This document shows, one piece after another, positions 37,155-45,361 of a DNA stretch of 64,000 nt. Numbering within the stretch: position 1 is the first letter of the stretch; every line of letters begins with the position of its first letter. The translations under genes and the position numbers were made by a program. The notes under the pieces are model-generated. The model did no database searches. It had not been told where the DNA came from and saw only the letters and a list, made by a program, of their open reading frames with translations. Source of the DNA: Rhodococcus coprophilus NBRC 100603 (GTDB taxonomy: Bacteria > Actinomycetota > Actinomycetes > Mycobacteriales > Mycobacteriaceae). The stretch is from contig NZ_BDAM01000008.1 of NCBI RefSeq assembly GCF_001895045.1, positions 124,001-188,000 of the forward strand. Direction: 5' to 3'.

Positions 37155-37487
37155 ATGCTGCGCCGCAGCCGAATCGGCAGCTGGGCGATCACAGGCGGGA
37201 TCGCCGCGGCGACGCTGACCGGATGTGCCGGCGCGGACGTTCCCGATGCCGTGATCGAGATCAGCAACGTCCAGTTCAGTCCGATGGACGCCACCGTCGA
37301 GGTCGGCGACACCGTCGAATGGCGGTTCGACGACGGTGGTCTCCTGCACCACGTGGAATCACCCGGTGAGTTCGACAGCGGGATCACCGGCGAAGGCACC
37401 TTTTCGTACACGTTCGACCGTCCCGGCACCTACACCTATACCTGCTCGATCCACCCGTACATGACCGGAACGGTCACCGTCCGCTGA
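37155..37487 (+). CDS. Amicyanin-like cupredoxin lipoprotein 2
   Basis: A 110-residue paralogue of the previous gene with lipobox L-T-G-C24. Copper ligands are H65, C97, H100 and M103 (YTCSIHPYM). The start at ATG 37155 is preferred because GGAG lies nine bases upstream; an in-frame GTG at 37140 overlaps the previous stop. Two tandem cupredoxins suggest a relay or different partners (TTQ enzyme and multicopper oxidase). Confidence 0.85.
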   Translation: MLRRSRIGSWAITGGIAAATLTGCAGADVPDAVIEISNVQFSPMDATVEVGDTVEWRFDDGGLLHHVESPGEFDSGITGEGTFSYTFDRPGTYTYTCSIHPYMTGTVTVR

Positions 37488-37533
37488 GAAACGAGCGGGA
37501 CTTCTTACACAGCAACGACTCTGGAGGTTACCG

Positions 37534-38370
37534 ATGACCACCGTCCTCACCCACGAACCGATCGCAACCGACTTACCCGACATCCGCCCGACGCTCTCGG
37601 GCGCCGTATCCACCACGGCACGACTCGGGCTGGCTGCCGGTGCTGCAGTAGCCGGCGCGGGCGTCGCGACGCTCGCCGCACCGACGACGGCGACGGCTCT
37701 GACCGCGGCCGTGGTCGGCGCCGGGCTCGTCACCTCACTCGCCGCGAACTGGTCCACCTGCGGAATGTCCGTGGCCGGCGTCGTCGCGGCCCCGAAGCAG
37801 CCCGGCCGCAAGGGAGCATCGACCCCGCTCCGACGACTGGGCTGGCACGCGCTCGGATCGGTGAGCACCGGTGCTGTCACCGGCGCCGTCCTCGGTGCAC
37901 TCGGTTCGGTCACCGCCGCGAGCCTGTCGCCGTTGTGGCTGCTGTTCGGATGGGCCGTATTCGCCCTCGCCTACGGCCTCCACGAGATCGGCGTCTTGTC
38001 GATGCCCGCTCCCATGCGACGGCAGCAGTTGCCCCGGCACCTGCGGCGGACGATGGCGCCGTGGAAGGTGTCGTTGCTGTTCGGCGCGATCATCGGTCCC
38101 GGATTCCTCATCTTCATCCGGTCCAGCGCGTATTACCTGCTGGTGCTCGGCGTGCTCGCCGTCGGATCTCCCGCGCTCGGCGCCGCGATGTTCACAGTCG
38201 TTTCTCTCGGCCGGTGCATGCCGAGTGTCGCTGCGATCGCCCACACCCGCCGCGGTGGCTCGATGCCGGGCTTCCTGTCGGTGATGTGCGTCGTCGACCG
38301 CCGTGTGCAGGCCGTCACCGGTGCAGCCCTCGTCGGGCTTGCCGCATTCGCGGTCTTCTCGCTGATCTGA
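37534..38370 (+). CDS. Polytopic membrane protein, MauF/CcdA-like candidate
   Basis: A 278-residue protein with about six or seven transmembrane helices. Cysteines occur in NWSTCGMSVAG near the end of helix 2 and in SLGRCMPSVAA in a later helix, spaced like the reactive pair of DsbD/CcdA-type electron carriers. MauF, another membrane protein of mau operons, belongs to that broad fold, so a role in supplying or removing electrons for disulfide formation of the light chain is plausible. ATG 37534 has GGAGG upstream. It closes the cluster, before a strong terminator. The family assignment is tentative. Confidence 0.6.
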   Translation: MTTVLTHEPIATDLPDIRPTLSGAVSTTARLGLAAGAAVAGAGVATLAAPTTATALTAAVVGAGLVTSLAANWSTCGMSVAGVVAAPKQPGRKGASTPLRRLGWHALGSVSTGAVTGAVLGALGSVTAASLSPLWLLFGWAVFALAYGLHEIGVLSMPAPMRRQQLPRHLRRTMAPWKVSLLFGAIIGPGFLIFIRSSAYYLLVLGVLAVGSPALGAAMFTVVSLGRCMPSVAAIAHTRRGGSMPGFLSVMCVVDRRVQAVTGAALVGLAAFAVFSLI

Positions 38371-38402
38371 CACGGGCGGCGATCCGACGCGATCCTCCCC
38401 CG

Positions 38403-38443
38403 ACGCGTGTGCCCCGGTCCGGAGCGGACCGGGGCACACGCGT
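38403..38443. terminator. Bidirectional terminator at the end of the mau-like cluster
   Basis: A perfect 19-base-pair stem (38403-38421 with 38425-38443) and a three-base loop between the convergent membrane-protein and SDR genes. It is followed by two more T on the plus strand. Confidence 0.88.
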
Positions 38444-38458
38444 TTCGAGCCCGAGGGA

Positions 38459-39334
38459 TCAGAGACCGAATCGGACGCCCGTGATGCACTCGGACAGCTC
38501 CCACAACCGGCGTGCCGTCTCGGGGTCGCGTGCCCGCGCGGAGCACCCGGCGCTGTGCGGCGATCCGTACAGTTCGAGGAATCCGTCGGGGCCGATGTAA
38601 CCGCCCCGCAACCCCGGCTCGGTGGCGGCGCAGAGCACGGATTCGGCACCCCGTTCCGGGGTGCGCTGCAGAATCTTCTTGCCGAATCCGAAGAGCCGGT
38701 CGAACCAGGTACCGGTGTGGCTGCCCACGTTGGTGGCCGCATAGCCCGGGTGCGCGGCGAGCGACCGTACCGGAGACCCTGTCGCATCGAGTCGTCGCGC
38801 CAGTTCGAAACTGAACATCAGGTTCGCGAGCTTCGACTGGGCGTAGGCGGCCGCGCGGTTGTAGCGGCGGCGCTCCCAGTTCGGATCGTCGAGATCGATG
38901 CGTCCGAAGCGATGTGCGGCGCTCGAGACGGTCACGACCCGATCGGTGACGCGGTCGAGGAGCAGACCCGTCAGTGCGAAATGCCCGAAGTAGTTCGTCC
39001 CCATCTGCATCTCGAACCCGTCGGCGGTCCGCTGCAACGGCACGGCCATCACGCCGGCATTGTTGATCAGCACGTCGATAGTCTCGTGGGTCGCTCGCAG
39101 ACCCGATGCGAACTCCCGCACCGACGCCAGATCCGACAGATCCAACCGGTGCACCGACGCCGTCGGCCCGATCTTCTCCGCGACCAGTTTGCCCTTGTCG
39201 ACGTTGCGGCACGCCAGGACGACGTGCGCCCCGGCAGCACCCAGCGCCAAGGCGGTCGATTCCCCCACCCCGCCGGTCGGACCGGTCACCACGAAGGTGC
39301 GGCCGGCCGGCGAGAGGGACGGCTCAGGCGCCAA
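38459..39334 (-). CDS. Short-chain dehydrogenase/reductase, paralogue of 23834-24730
   Basis: A 291-residue SDR with the NN-AGVM and catalytic YAQSK motifs and the same RxxDGFEMQMGTNYFGHFALTGLLL core as the SDR at 23.8 kb. The cofactor loop reads TGPTGGVG, slightly unusual in having Pro-Thr in place of the common Ala/Ser pair. It overlaps the upstream mycolyltransferase stop by 11 bases on the same strand, so the two are co-transcribed. Substrate unknown. Confidence 0.9.
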   Translation of the reverse strand: MAPEPSLSPAGRTFVVTGPTGGVGESTALALGAAGAHVVLACRNVDKGKLVAEKIGPTASVHRLDLSDLASVREFASGLRATHETIDVLINNAGVMAVPLQRTADGFEMQMGTNYFGHFALTGLLLDRVTDRVVTVSSAAHRFGRIDLDDPNWERRRYNRAAAYAQSKLANLMFSFELARRLDATGSPVRSLAAHPGYAATNVGSHTGTWFDRLFGFGKKILQRTPERGAESVLCAATEPGLRGGYIGPDGFLELYGSPHSAGCSARARDPETARRLWELSECITGVRFGL

Positions 39335-40313
39335 TCGAGTTCTTCATCATGGGGAGCATCGCCCAGAGTTCGTCCTGCCAGTAGCCCCACGAGTGGGTAC
39401 CGGCGACCGGGAACGAGAAGTAGGCGGTGTCGATGCCGAGCGTGGCGAGCCGCACCTGGAAGGCACGGTTCTGGACCCGAGCAAGGGACTCGAGGCCCAT
39501 CGCGTTGGCGGTGTTGAAGACGCCGATCGCCGAGTCGGGGCGGTCGTGCTGGCCGGGCAACCCGCTCGATGCCGCGATCCACATGGGCAGTCCCCGCAGG
39601 TTCGGCGCGGCGACGAACGGATCGTGCCGCAGCCACGCGGCGTCCCACGGCGGACCCCACATCGCGTCGGAGTTGAAGCCGCCGGAGTCGAGCATCGCGA
39701 CCCGGATCGCTTCGCGCATACCGGGCGCCGACAGGTTCAGATAACCGGACATGGACCCGGCGAAGGTGAACTGGTCGCGGTGGTAGGCGGCGAGGATCAG
39801 CGCCGCGTTGCCGCCCATCGACAAACCGACGACGGCGTTGCTGTTGCGGCTGATGCCGTATACGGCCGCGAGATGATCGGGCAGGTTCCGGGTGAGGAAC
39901 GATTCCCACTTGTACGTGTACGGCTGGGCGTTGAAGTTGCTCGGGGCGTACCAGTCCGCATAGAAGCTCGACTGCCCGCCGACCGGCATGATCACGTTGA
40001 CGCCGTGGTCGGAGAGCCAGGCGGCATTGGTTTCATGCTCCCAGCCGCTGACGTCGTTGGTGGCACGCAGGCCGTCGAGCAGGTAGACGGCCTTGTTGCT
40101 GCCGTTGTTCGCGCGCCAGATGCGGACCTTGATCTGGCCGACACCGCCGGGCGCTGCAACCCAGTCTTCGTGGAAGCGCGAATACGGGTCGGCGGATGCG
40201 GTGCCTGCGCTCACCCCGGTGAAGACGAGGGCGAGCGGGAGAACCACGGCCACGAGGAGACGGACGAGAGTACGACCTGGTCGCCGTCTCGCAGTTCCGG
40301 ACGAGTTCGTCAC
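39324..40313 (-). CDS. Antigen 85-type mycolyltransferase/esterase
   Basis: A 329-residue secreted alpha/beta hydrolase of the antigen 85/FbpA-PS1 family, which transfers mycolic acids between trehalose mycolates or onto arabinogalactan. The Sec signal (LVRLLVAVVLPLALVF to ASA) precedes VYLLDGLRATND, the nucleophile elbow GLSMGGNAALILA, and the C-terminal GTHSWGYW with the catalytic His. Start GTG 40313 is chosen because AAGGGGG lies seven bases upstream; an in-frame ATG at 40343 is less likely. It marks the host as a mycolic-acid actinobacterium. Confidence 0.92.
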   Translation of the reverse strand: MTNSSGTARRRPGRTLVRLLVAVVLPLALVFTGVSAGTASADPYSRFHEDWVAAPGGVGQIKVRIWRANNGSNKAVYLLDGLRATNDVSGWEHETNAAWLSDHGVNVIMPVGGQSSFYADWYAPSNFNAQPYTYKWESFLTRNLPDHLAAVYGISRNSNAVVGLSMGGNAALILAAYHRDQFTFAGSMSGYLNLSAPGMREAIRVAMLDSGGFNSDAMWGPPWDAAWLRHDPFVAAPNLRGLPMWIAASSGLPGQHDRPDSAIGVFNTANAMGLESLARVQNRAFQVRLATLGIDTAYFSFPVAGTHSWGYWQDELWAMLPMMKNSIGA

Positions 40314-40472
40314 ACCAAGATCCCCCTTGCACATTAGTAACAACTGTCACTTCCGCCTCAGGCTAAATTGCGGGCGGAAGCCCGTTGAAGGCTTACACAC
40401 AATCGTTATCCTGCAAAGCGGAAGCGTTATCCCGGCGACGCGGAACTTTGCCCGAGAGCACCACCGGCTACC

Positions 40473-41402
40473 GTGGAAGTCGTGCCCGACGTGCCCCTTC
40501 CCGTCCGCGACGGCCTGAACCCGTCTCGCCTCCGGCTCCCGGAAAACGGCAGGTGGACGACGGTCGCGGAGTACCTCCTCGAACGATTCCCGGACGATGC
40601 CCGTCGCGTCTCCGAGAAGATCCGTGCGGGCGAGGTCGTCGGCGGAGACGGCGTCGCAGTCACCGTCGACACCCCGTACCGCGCGCGCTCGTTCGTGTAT
40701 CTCTACCGTGATCCGCCGATAGAAGCGCGGGTTCCGTTCGATATCGAGATCCTCTACCGCGACGACACGTTGCTCGTCGTCGACAAGCCCCACTTCCTGG
40801 CGACCACTCCTCGCGGATCGTGGATCACCGAGACCGCTTTGGTCCGGCTTCGCCGGGAACTCGATCTGCCCGAACTCTCACCCGTCCACCGCCTCGACCG
40901 GCTGACCGCGGGCGTCCTCCTCTTCACCGTCCGCCGGGAGGCTCGCCGGACGTATCAGATGATGTTCGATCAGCGTCTCGTCGAGAAGGAGTACGAGGCG
41001 ATCGCACCGCGATCCTCACGACTCGAGTTTCCGCGGGAGGTGGCGAGCCGCATCCTCAAGGAGCCCGGCGTCCTCCAGGCACGGGAGGTGCCCGGGCCGG
41101 TCAATGCGGTGACGCAGATCGGACTCCTCGACACCGACGGGGACATCGCTCGCTACCGGCTTCGGCCCCGGACAGGAAAAACGCACCAGCTTCGGGTGCA
41201 CATGAACTCGTCGGGCATCCCGATTCTGGGCGACAACCTCTATCCCGAGGTGTACGAGGTTGCGCCACAGGACTATTCGAATCCGTTGCAACTTCTCGCC
41301 ACCGCGATCGAATTCGACGACCCCGTCACGGGCCACCGGACACGCTTCGCGAGCCGCCGAAACCTGTCAGCATGGAGGCACAACACACCAGGACCCCGTT
41401 GA
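40473..41402 (+). CDS. RluA-family pseudouridine synthase
   Basis: A 309-residue RNA pseudouridine synthase that isomerises uridines in rRNA or tRNA. The signature HRLDRLTAGVLLF holds the catalytic Asp, and LRPRTGKTHQLRVHM is the conserved RluA motif II/III region. The N-terminal part (VAEYLLERFP) is an S4-like segment, partly degenerate. GTG at 40473 or 40482 are both possible starts. It is followed by the SRPBCC gene 29 bases downstream on the same strand. Confidence 0.92.
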   Translation: MEVVPDVPLPVRDGLNPSRLRLPENGRWTTVAEYLLERFPDDARRVSEKIRAGEVVGGDGVAVTVDTPYRARSFVYLYRDPPIEARVPFDIEILYRDDTLLVVDKPHFLATTPRGSWITETALVRLRRELDLPELSPVHRLDRLTAGVLLFTVRREARRTYQMMFDQRLVEKEYEAIAPRSSRLEFPREVASRILKEPGVLQAREVPGPVNAVTQIGLLDTDGDIARYRLRPRTGKTHQLRVHMNSSGIPILGDNLYPEVYEVAPQDYSNPLQLLATAIEFDDPVTGHRTRFASRRNLSAWRHNTPGPR

Positions 41403-41431
41403 CGGTACGGGTTCACGTCTTGGAGGATCCC

Positions 41432-41935
41432 ATGGACATCGGCTCCGTTTCGCGTACCTACGACGGCCGCGTCGCCCTGCGATTCCAGTGTGGCTTCCCA
41501 TATTCACCCGACGAGGTGTGGACGGTGCTCACCGATCCCGAGCGCCTCCGGTACTGGTTCCCGGCCTGCGTCGTCGAGCTCGCCCCCGGTACACCTCTCG
41601 AGTTCGGTTCCTCCGATGACCAGGACGGGCGCCCGGGAGTGCCCGCCGGCCACGCCACCACCGGCAGCGTTCTCGTGGTCCGACGGGGCCATGTCCTGGA
41701 GTACCTGTGGGACTCCGAGATACTCCATTGGGAGATCACCCCGGACGGCTCCGGTGGGTGCTGGCTGACCCTCACCCACACCACGGACGACGAAGACGAC
41801 GCCCTCGCGCACGGCGCGGGATGGCACGCCGGCTTCGAGGTGATAGAAGCCCAGCTCGAGGGCCGGCCGATCGACTGGTCACCTCGCGACCGGGTGGCCG
41901 AACTGGCCGAGCACTACCGTCGGCCGTCCGCCTGA
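41432..41935 (+). CDS. SRPBCC (AHSA1-like) domain protein
   Basis: A 167-residue START/AHSA1-like protein. It shows the helix-grip pattern: PYSPDEVWTVLTDPERLRYWFPA, then LEYLWDSEILHWEI and the C-terminal helix with GWHAGFEVIEAQLEG. The family binds hydrophobic ligands or activates Hsp90-type ATPases; no ligand can be named. ATG 41432 is preceded by TGGAGG. The 3' end overlaps the convergent flavodoxin gene by 22 bases. Confidence 0.88.
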   Translation: MDIGSVSRTYDGRVALRFQCGFPYSPDEVWTVLTDPERLRYWFPACVVELAPGTPLEFGSSDDQDGRPGVPAGHATTGSVLVVRRGHVLEYLWDSEILHWEITPDGSGGCWLTLTHTTDDEDDALAHGAGWHAGFEVIEAQLEGRPIDWSPRDRVAELAEHYRRPSA

Positions 41936-42456
41936 CCGGCCGTCACGGTGCCGTCTTCCTCCGCACCGCGCTCCGACACTCGGTCGACGATTTCGGTGGC
42001 AAACGATCCGATCGCGTCCCAGTCGCGGAAGTCACCGGCCCGGACACCGCACATGCGCGCCATCGCACGCTCACCGGCCCCGAGCCTGGACGGATCGAGC
42101 TTGCCCGTCAGCAACCGGTGTCCCCGGGCACCTGTGCGGTTCTCCACGGACGCGACCCCGTACGAGTTGTGCGCCGCGCGAATGCCCTTGGTGACCGGGA
42201 CGGACGAGAACAGGAAGACGTCCCGGCGACGCAACGACTCCTCGTGCGCGCGCACGAACGCCCGTGCGGCGCGCAGCCACCGGAACCGATACACCGCGCT
42301 TCCGACCACGACGGCGTTGTACTCGTCGACGCTTCCCACCTGTTCGGGCGGCACCACATCCACTTGCGCACCGCGGTGCCGCATCGCGGCCGCCAGCGCC
42401 GTGGCGATCTCCGCCGTGGAGCCGTGTTTGCTCGCCGCCGCCACCAGAATCCTCAT
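41914..42456 (-). CDS. Flavodoxin-domain protein (HemG/menaquinone-type protoporphyrinogen oxidase-like)
   Basis: A 180-residue flavodoxin fold. The FMN phosphate loop AAASKHGSTAEIA is at residues 6-18, followed by VVVGSAVYRFRWLRAA and VFLFSSVPV. This resembles flavodoxin-like HemG proteins and related actinobacterial stress proteins. Two ATGs are in frame; the second (42456) is chosen because GGAGG lies directly against the first one. It lies opposite the SRPBCC gene. Confidence 0.85.
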   Translation of the reverse strand: MRILVAAASKHGSTAEIATALAAAMRHRGAQVDVVPPEQVGSVDEYNAVVVGSAVYRFRWLRAARAFVRAHEESLRRRDVFLFSSVPVTKGIRAAHNSYGVASVENRTGARGHRLLTGKLDPSRLGAGERAMARMCGVRAGDFRDWDAIGSFATEIVDRVSERGAEEDGTVTAGQADGRR

Positions 42457-42645
42457 GCCCATCCTCCGCTACTCGCGAGTACGAACCATGATCACGTGAC
42501 ATATTTCGCTCGGCCAGGGCCGAAGGACCCTTCGAAAGCTCATTTCACGTCACACCTGCCCGCGATTTGCGACATACCGGACAGGTGGTGGCAAGGTGGG
42601 ATGCGGGTACCCACCGAAGACCCGAACAGCAACAGGAGTCCATCG

Positions 42646-44184
42646 ATGCCCCAACGCTCCGCCGTGTCCTCGGCCACGGAAACCGAACGGAAGTACACCG
42701 CCGCCGACTCCGGGTCGCTGCCCGACCTGGCGGGACTTCCTCGAGTCGCCGGGATCGACGTCGACACGGTGGAACTGTCCGCGCAGTACTACGACACAGC
42801 GGACCTGCGACTGCTGCAATCGAAGATCACCCTCCGGCGTCGCGAGGGCGGAGACGATGCCGGCTGGCACGTCAAACTCCCCGGCGGCGTCGACACCCGC
42901 ACCGAACTGCACTTTCCGCTCGACGGTGCCGGAGCGTCGTCGGACGAGCCCCCCGCCGAATTGATGAACCTTCTGCTCGGAGTGCGACGGGGAATGCCGG
43001 TTTCCCTGGCGGCGCTTCTGACGACCTCGCGGCATCGCCACCGACTCCAGGGCAGCGACGGCACCTTGCTCGCCGAGGTCGTCGAGGACGACGTCGTGGC
43101 GGTGCGCGGCAGCGACGGTGCCGAAGTGAACTGGCGTGAGATCGAAGTGGAAATCGCTCCTTCTGCGGGCAGCCACGACATGGCAACTCTTTTCGAAGCC
43201 ATCGAGCAGCGCCTCGCGGCCGGGGGGATCAGCCGGTCGTTCAGCCCGTCGAAGGTCCACCGCGTACTCGGCGATCTTCTTCCGGCCGCACCCGAACTCG
43301 CCGAGGGTGCCCGTTACCTGCGCGACTATCTCGTGCACGAACTCCACACGCTCGACCTGTCCGACATCGCCGTGCGCCGGAACGAACCCGACGCCGTCCA
43401 CAGCATGCGCAAGGCGTCGCGGCGCATCCGGAGCGCCGTCCAGACCTATGCCGCCGATTTCGGCCTCGACGAGGCACTCGTCGACGAACTCCGCTGGTTC
43501 GGCCGGCGGCTCAGCCCGTCGCGCGACCTCGAAGTTCAATGGGAACGCCTGGCCGAGCGCGTGAGCGAGATCCCGGTCGATCCCTACCGCGAAGCCACGA
43601 AAACACGTATCGACGAATACTTTTCGGCCAAGAGCGAGACTGCCCGCATAGAAGCGCTCGCAGCGCTCGATTCGCAGCGGTATCTCTCGCTGCTGCATTC
43701 CCTCGACACGCTCGTCGACGAGTTGGGGAAAACCCTTCCGGCACGGCGGCGCAAGTCGGAACTGAATCCGGAGAAACTGGCACAGAGCGTCGCGGCGGTC
43801 GCGAAGAACGTCGACAAACGTGTTGCCCGGGTACTGAAGGCAGACGATCCACACGAACGTGACGAACGGATGCATCGTGCTCGGAAGGGCGCAAAGCGGA
43901 TGCGGTACGCCATCGAAGTGATCGCACCTCTGCATCCGAAACGCACGACACGAATCCTCGCGAGATTCGACGACTTCCAGGACATGCTGGGCGAGTTCCA
44001 GGATTCGGTCGTCTCGCGAGAACACCTGCTGGACATACTGTCCGAACAGGGTCACGCCGCCGAGTCCAGCTTCGGCCTCGGAATCCTCTACCGTCTCGAG
44101 GGCGAAATCGGCCGACAGCAGGCCGCGCACCTCGAGCCCGCATGGAAAAAGGCCCTCCGATCGGCCGAGAAGCTCTGGGCATGA
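42646..44184 (+). CDS. CYTH-CHAD domain protein
   Basis: A 512-residue protein. An N-terminal CYTH/triphosphate-tunnel domain carries the ExExK motif (TETERKY) and EVNWREIEVEI. A C-terminal CHAD domain has conserved His/basic helices (VHSMRKASRRIRS, RMHRARKGAKRMRYAIE). CYTH domains bind triphosphates or polyphosphate with metal, and CHAD domains bind polyphosphate. ATG 42646 is supported by AGGAG. It is likely cytosolic and associated with polyphosphate granules; enzymatic activity is not proven. Confidence 0.93.
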   Translation: MPQRSAVSSATETERKYTAADSGSLPDLAGLPRVAGIDVDTVELSAQYYDTADLRLLQSKITLRRREGGDDAGWHVKLPGGVDTRTELHFPLDGAGASSDEPPAELMNLLLGVRRGMPVSLAALLTTSRHRHRLQGSDGTLLAEVVEDDVVAVRGSDGAEVNWREIEVEIAPSAGSHDMATLFEAIEQRLAAGGISRSFSPSKVHRVLGDLLPAAPELAEGARYLRDYLVHELHTLDLSDIAVRRNEPDAVHSMRKASRRIRSAVQTYAADFGLDEALVDELRWFGRRLSPSRDLEVQWERLAERVSEIPVDPYREATKTRIDEYFSAKSETARIEALAALDSQRYLSLLHSLDTLVDELGKTLPARRRKSELNPEKLAQSVAAVAKNVDKRVARVLKADDPHERDERMHRARKGAKRMRYAIEVIAPLHPKRTTRILARFDDFQDMLGEFQDSVVSREHLLDILSEQGHAAESSFGLGILYRLEGEIGRQQAAHLEPAWKKALRSAEKLWA

Positions 44185-44258
44185 GAAGGTCCTCCGGCCC
44201 TGGTCCGGCACCCGGGCAGCGGACATGATGGAGGACAGGCGACACAGGAGGTAGCCAG

Positions 44259-45269
44259 ATGGGCGTCCCCGGCACGATGCGGGCGTGGCGTGTCGAGTCT
44301 CCGGCTCCGATCGCGGCGCACCCCCTGAAACCCGTGCGCATTCCGATACCCGAACCGCAACCGGGCGAACTGCTCGTGCGCGTCCTCTCGTGCGGCGTGT
44401 GCCGAACCGACCTGCACGTCGCCGAAGGTGACCTTCCCGTCCACCGCCCCGGCGTCGTACCGGGGCACGAAATCGTGGGCGAGATCGTCGGCGGCGACCT
44501 AAGCGACCACCACATCGGAGACCGGGTGGGGATTCCGTGGTTGCGCAGCACCTGCGGACGCTGCCGTTACTGCGTCCGCGGAGACGAGAACCTGTGTCCT
44601 CGTTCGACCTACACCGGCTGGGATGCCGACGGGGGTTTCGCCGAATACGCCACCGTGCTGCGCGACTACGCACTCGCCCTGCCCGAGGGCTACACCGACG
44701 CGGAACTCGCTCCCCTCTTGTGCGCGGGCATCATCGGGTACCGCGCGTTGCAGCGCGCAGCCGTTCCCGAATCGGGGGTGCTCGGGGTCTACGGTTTCGG
44801 CGGCAGCGCCCACCTGGCCTCCCAGGTCGCGATAGCGCGCGGCGCGCGCGTGCACGTGATGACGCGCGGCGCTGACGCCAAGGCTCTGGCGCTCGAACTC
44901 GGAGCCGCCTCTGCCCAGGGTGCCTACGACAGCCCGCCCGAACCACTCGATTCGGCGATCCTGTTCGCGCCCGTGGGCGAGATGGTGCCGCTGGCCCTGT
45001 CCGCACTCGATTCCGGGGGAACCCTCGCGATCGCCGGGATTCATCTGAGCGACGTTCCCCCACTGAAGTATCAGCAACATCTGTTCAGAGAAAGGCAGAT
45101 TCGCAGTGTCACCGCGAACACCCGGTCCGATGCGCGGGCATTCCTCGAGTTCGCCGGAGAACACAGAATGCACGTGACCACGACGCCCTACCCGCTCGAA
45201 CACGCAGACCGTGCCCTCGCCGATCTGGAGGCGGGCCGATTCGCCGGAGCCGCGGTCATCGTGGCGTAG
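44259..45269 (+). CDS. Zinc-dependent alcohol dehydrogenase (AdhP-like)
   Basis: A 336-residue medium-chain dehydrogenase. Catalytic zinc ligands are in [11 protein letters not shown] and GHEIVGEI, and the structural zinc Cys cluster is [15 protein letters not shown]. The Rossmann motif reads [12 protein letters not shown], and the start of the domain is [17 protein letters not shown]. It oxidises alcohols or reduces aldehydes with NAD(P). This zinc-binding-alcohol-dehydrogenase subgroup is common near universal stress proteins in actinobacteria; the usp gene lies 93 bases downstream. Confidence 0.93.
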   Translation: MGVPGTMRAWRVESPAPIAAHPLKPVRIPIPEPQPGELLVRVLSCGVCRTDLHVAEGDLPVHRPGVVPGHEIVGEIVGGDLSDHHIGDRVGIPWLRSTCGRCRYCVRGDENLCPRSTYTGWDADGGFAEYATVLRDYALALPEGYTDAELAPLLCAGIIGYRALQRAAVPESGVLGVYGFGGSAHLASQVAIARGARVHVMTRGADAKALALELGAASAQGAYDSPPEPLDSAILFAPVGEMVPLALSALDSGGTLAIAGIHLSDVPPLKYQQHLFRERQIRSVTANTRSDARAFLEFAGEHRMHVTTTPYPLEHADRALADLEAGRFAGAAVIVA

Positions 45270-45361
45270 CGTGAGCCCGTAGTCGATCAAGGGTGCGGTC
45301 CGGCCGGACACGGCACCGCCCGGTCGTCACACGCACAAGAAGAACGAACAAGGAGACATCG

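Noticed and set aside
45270-45361. DosR-type operator upstream of the universal stress protein
   Set aside because: No 20-base palindrome close to the DosR consensus could be found by eye in this gap.
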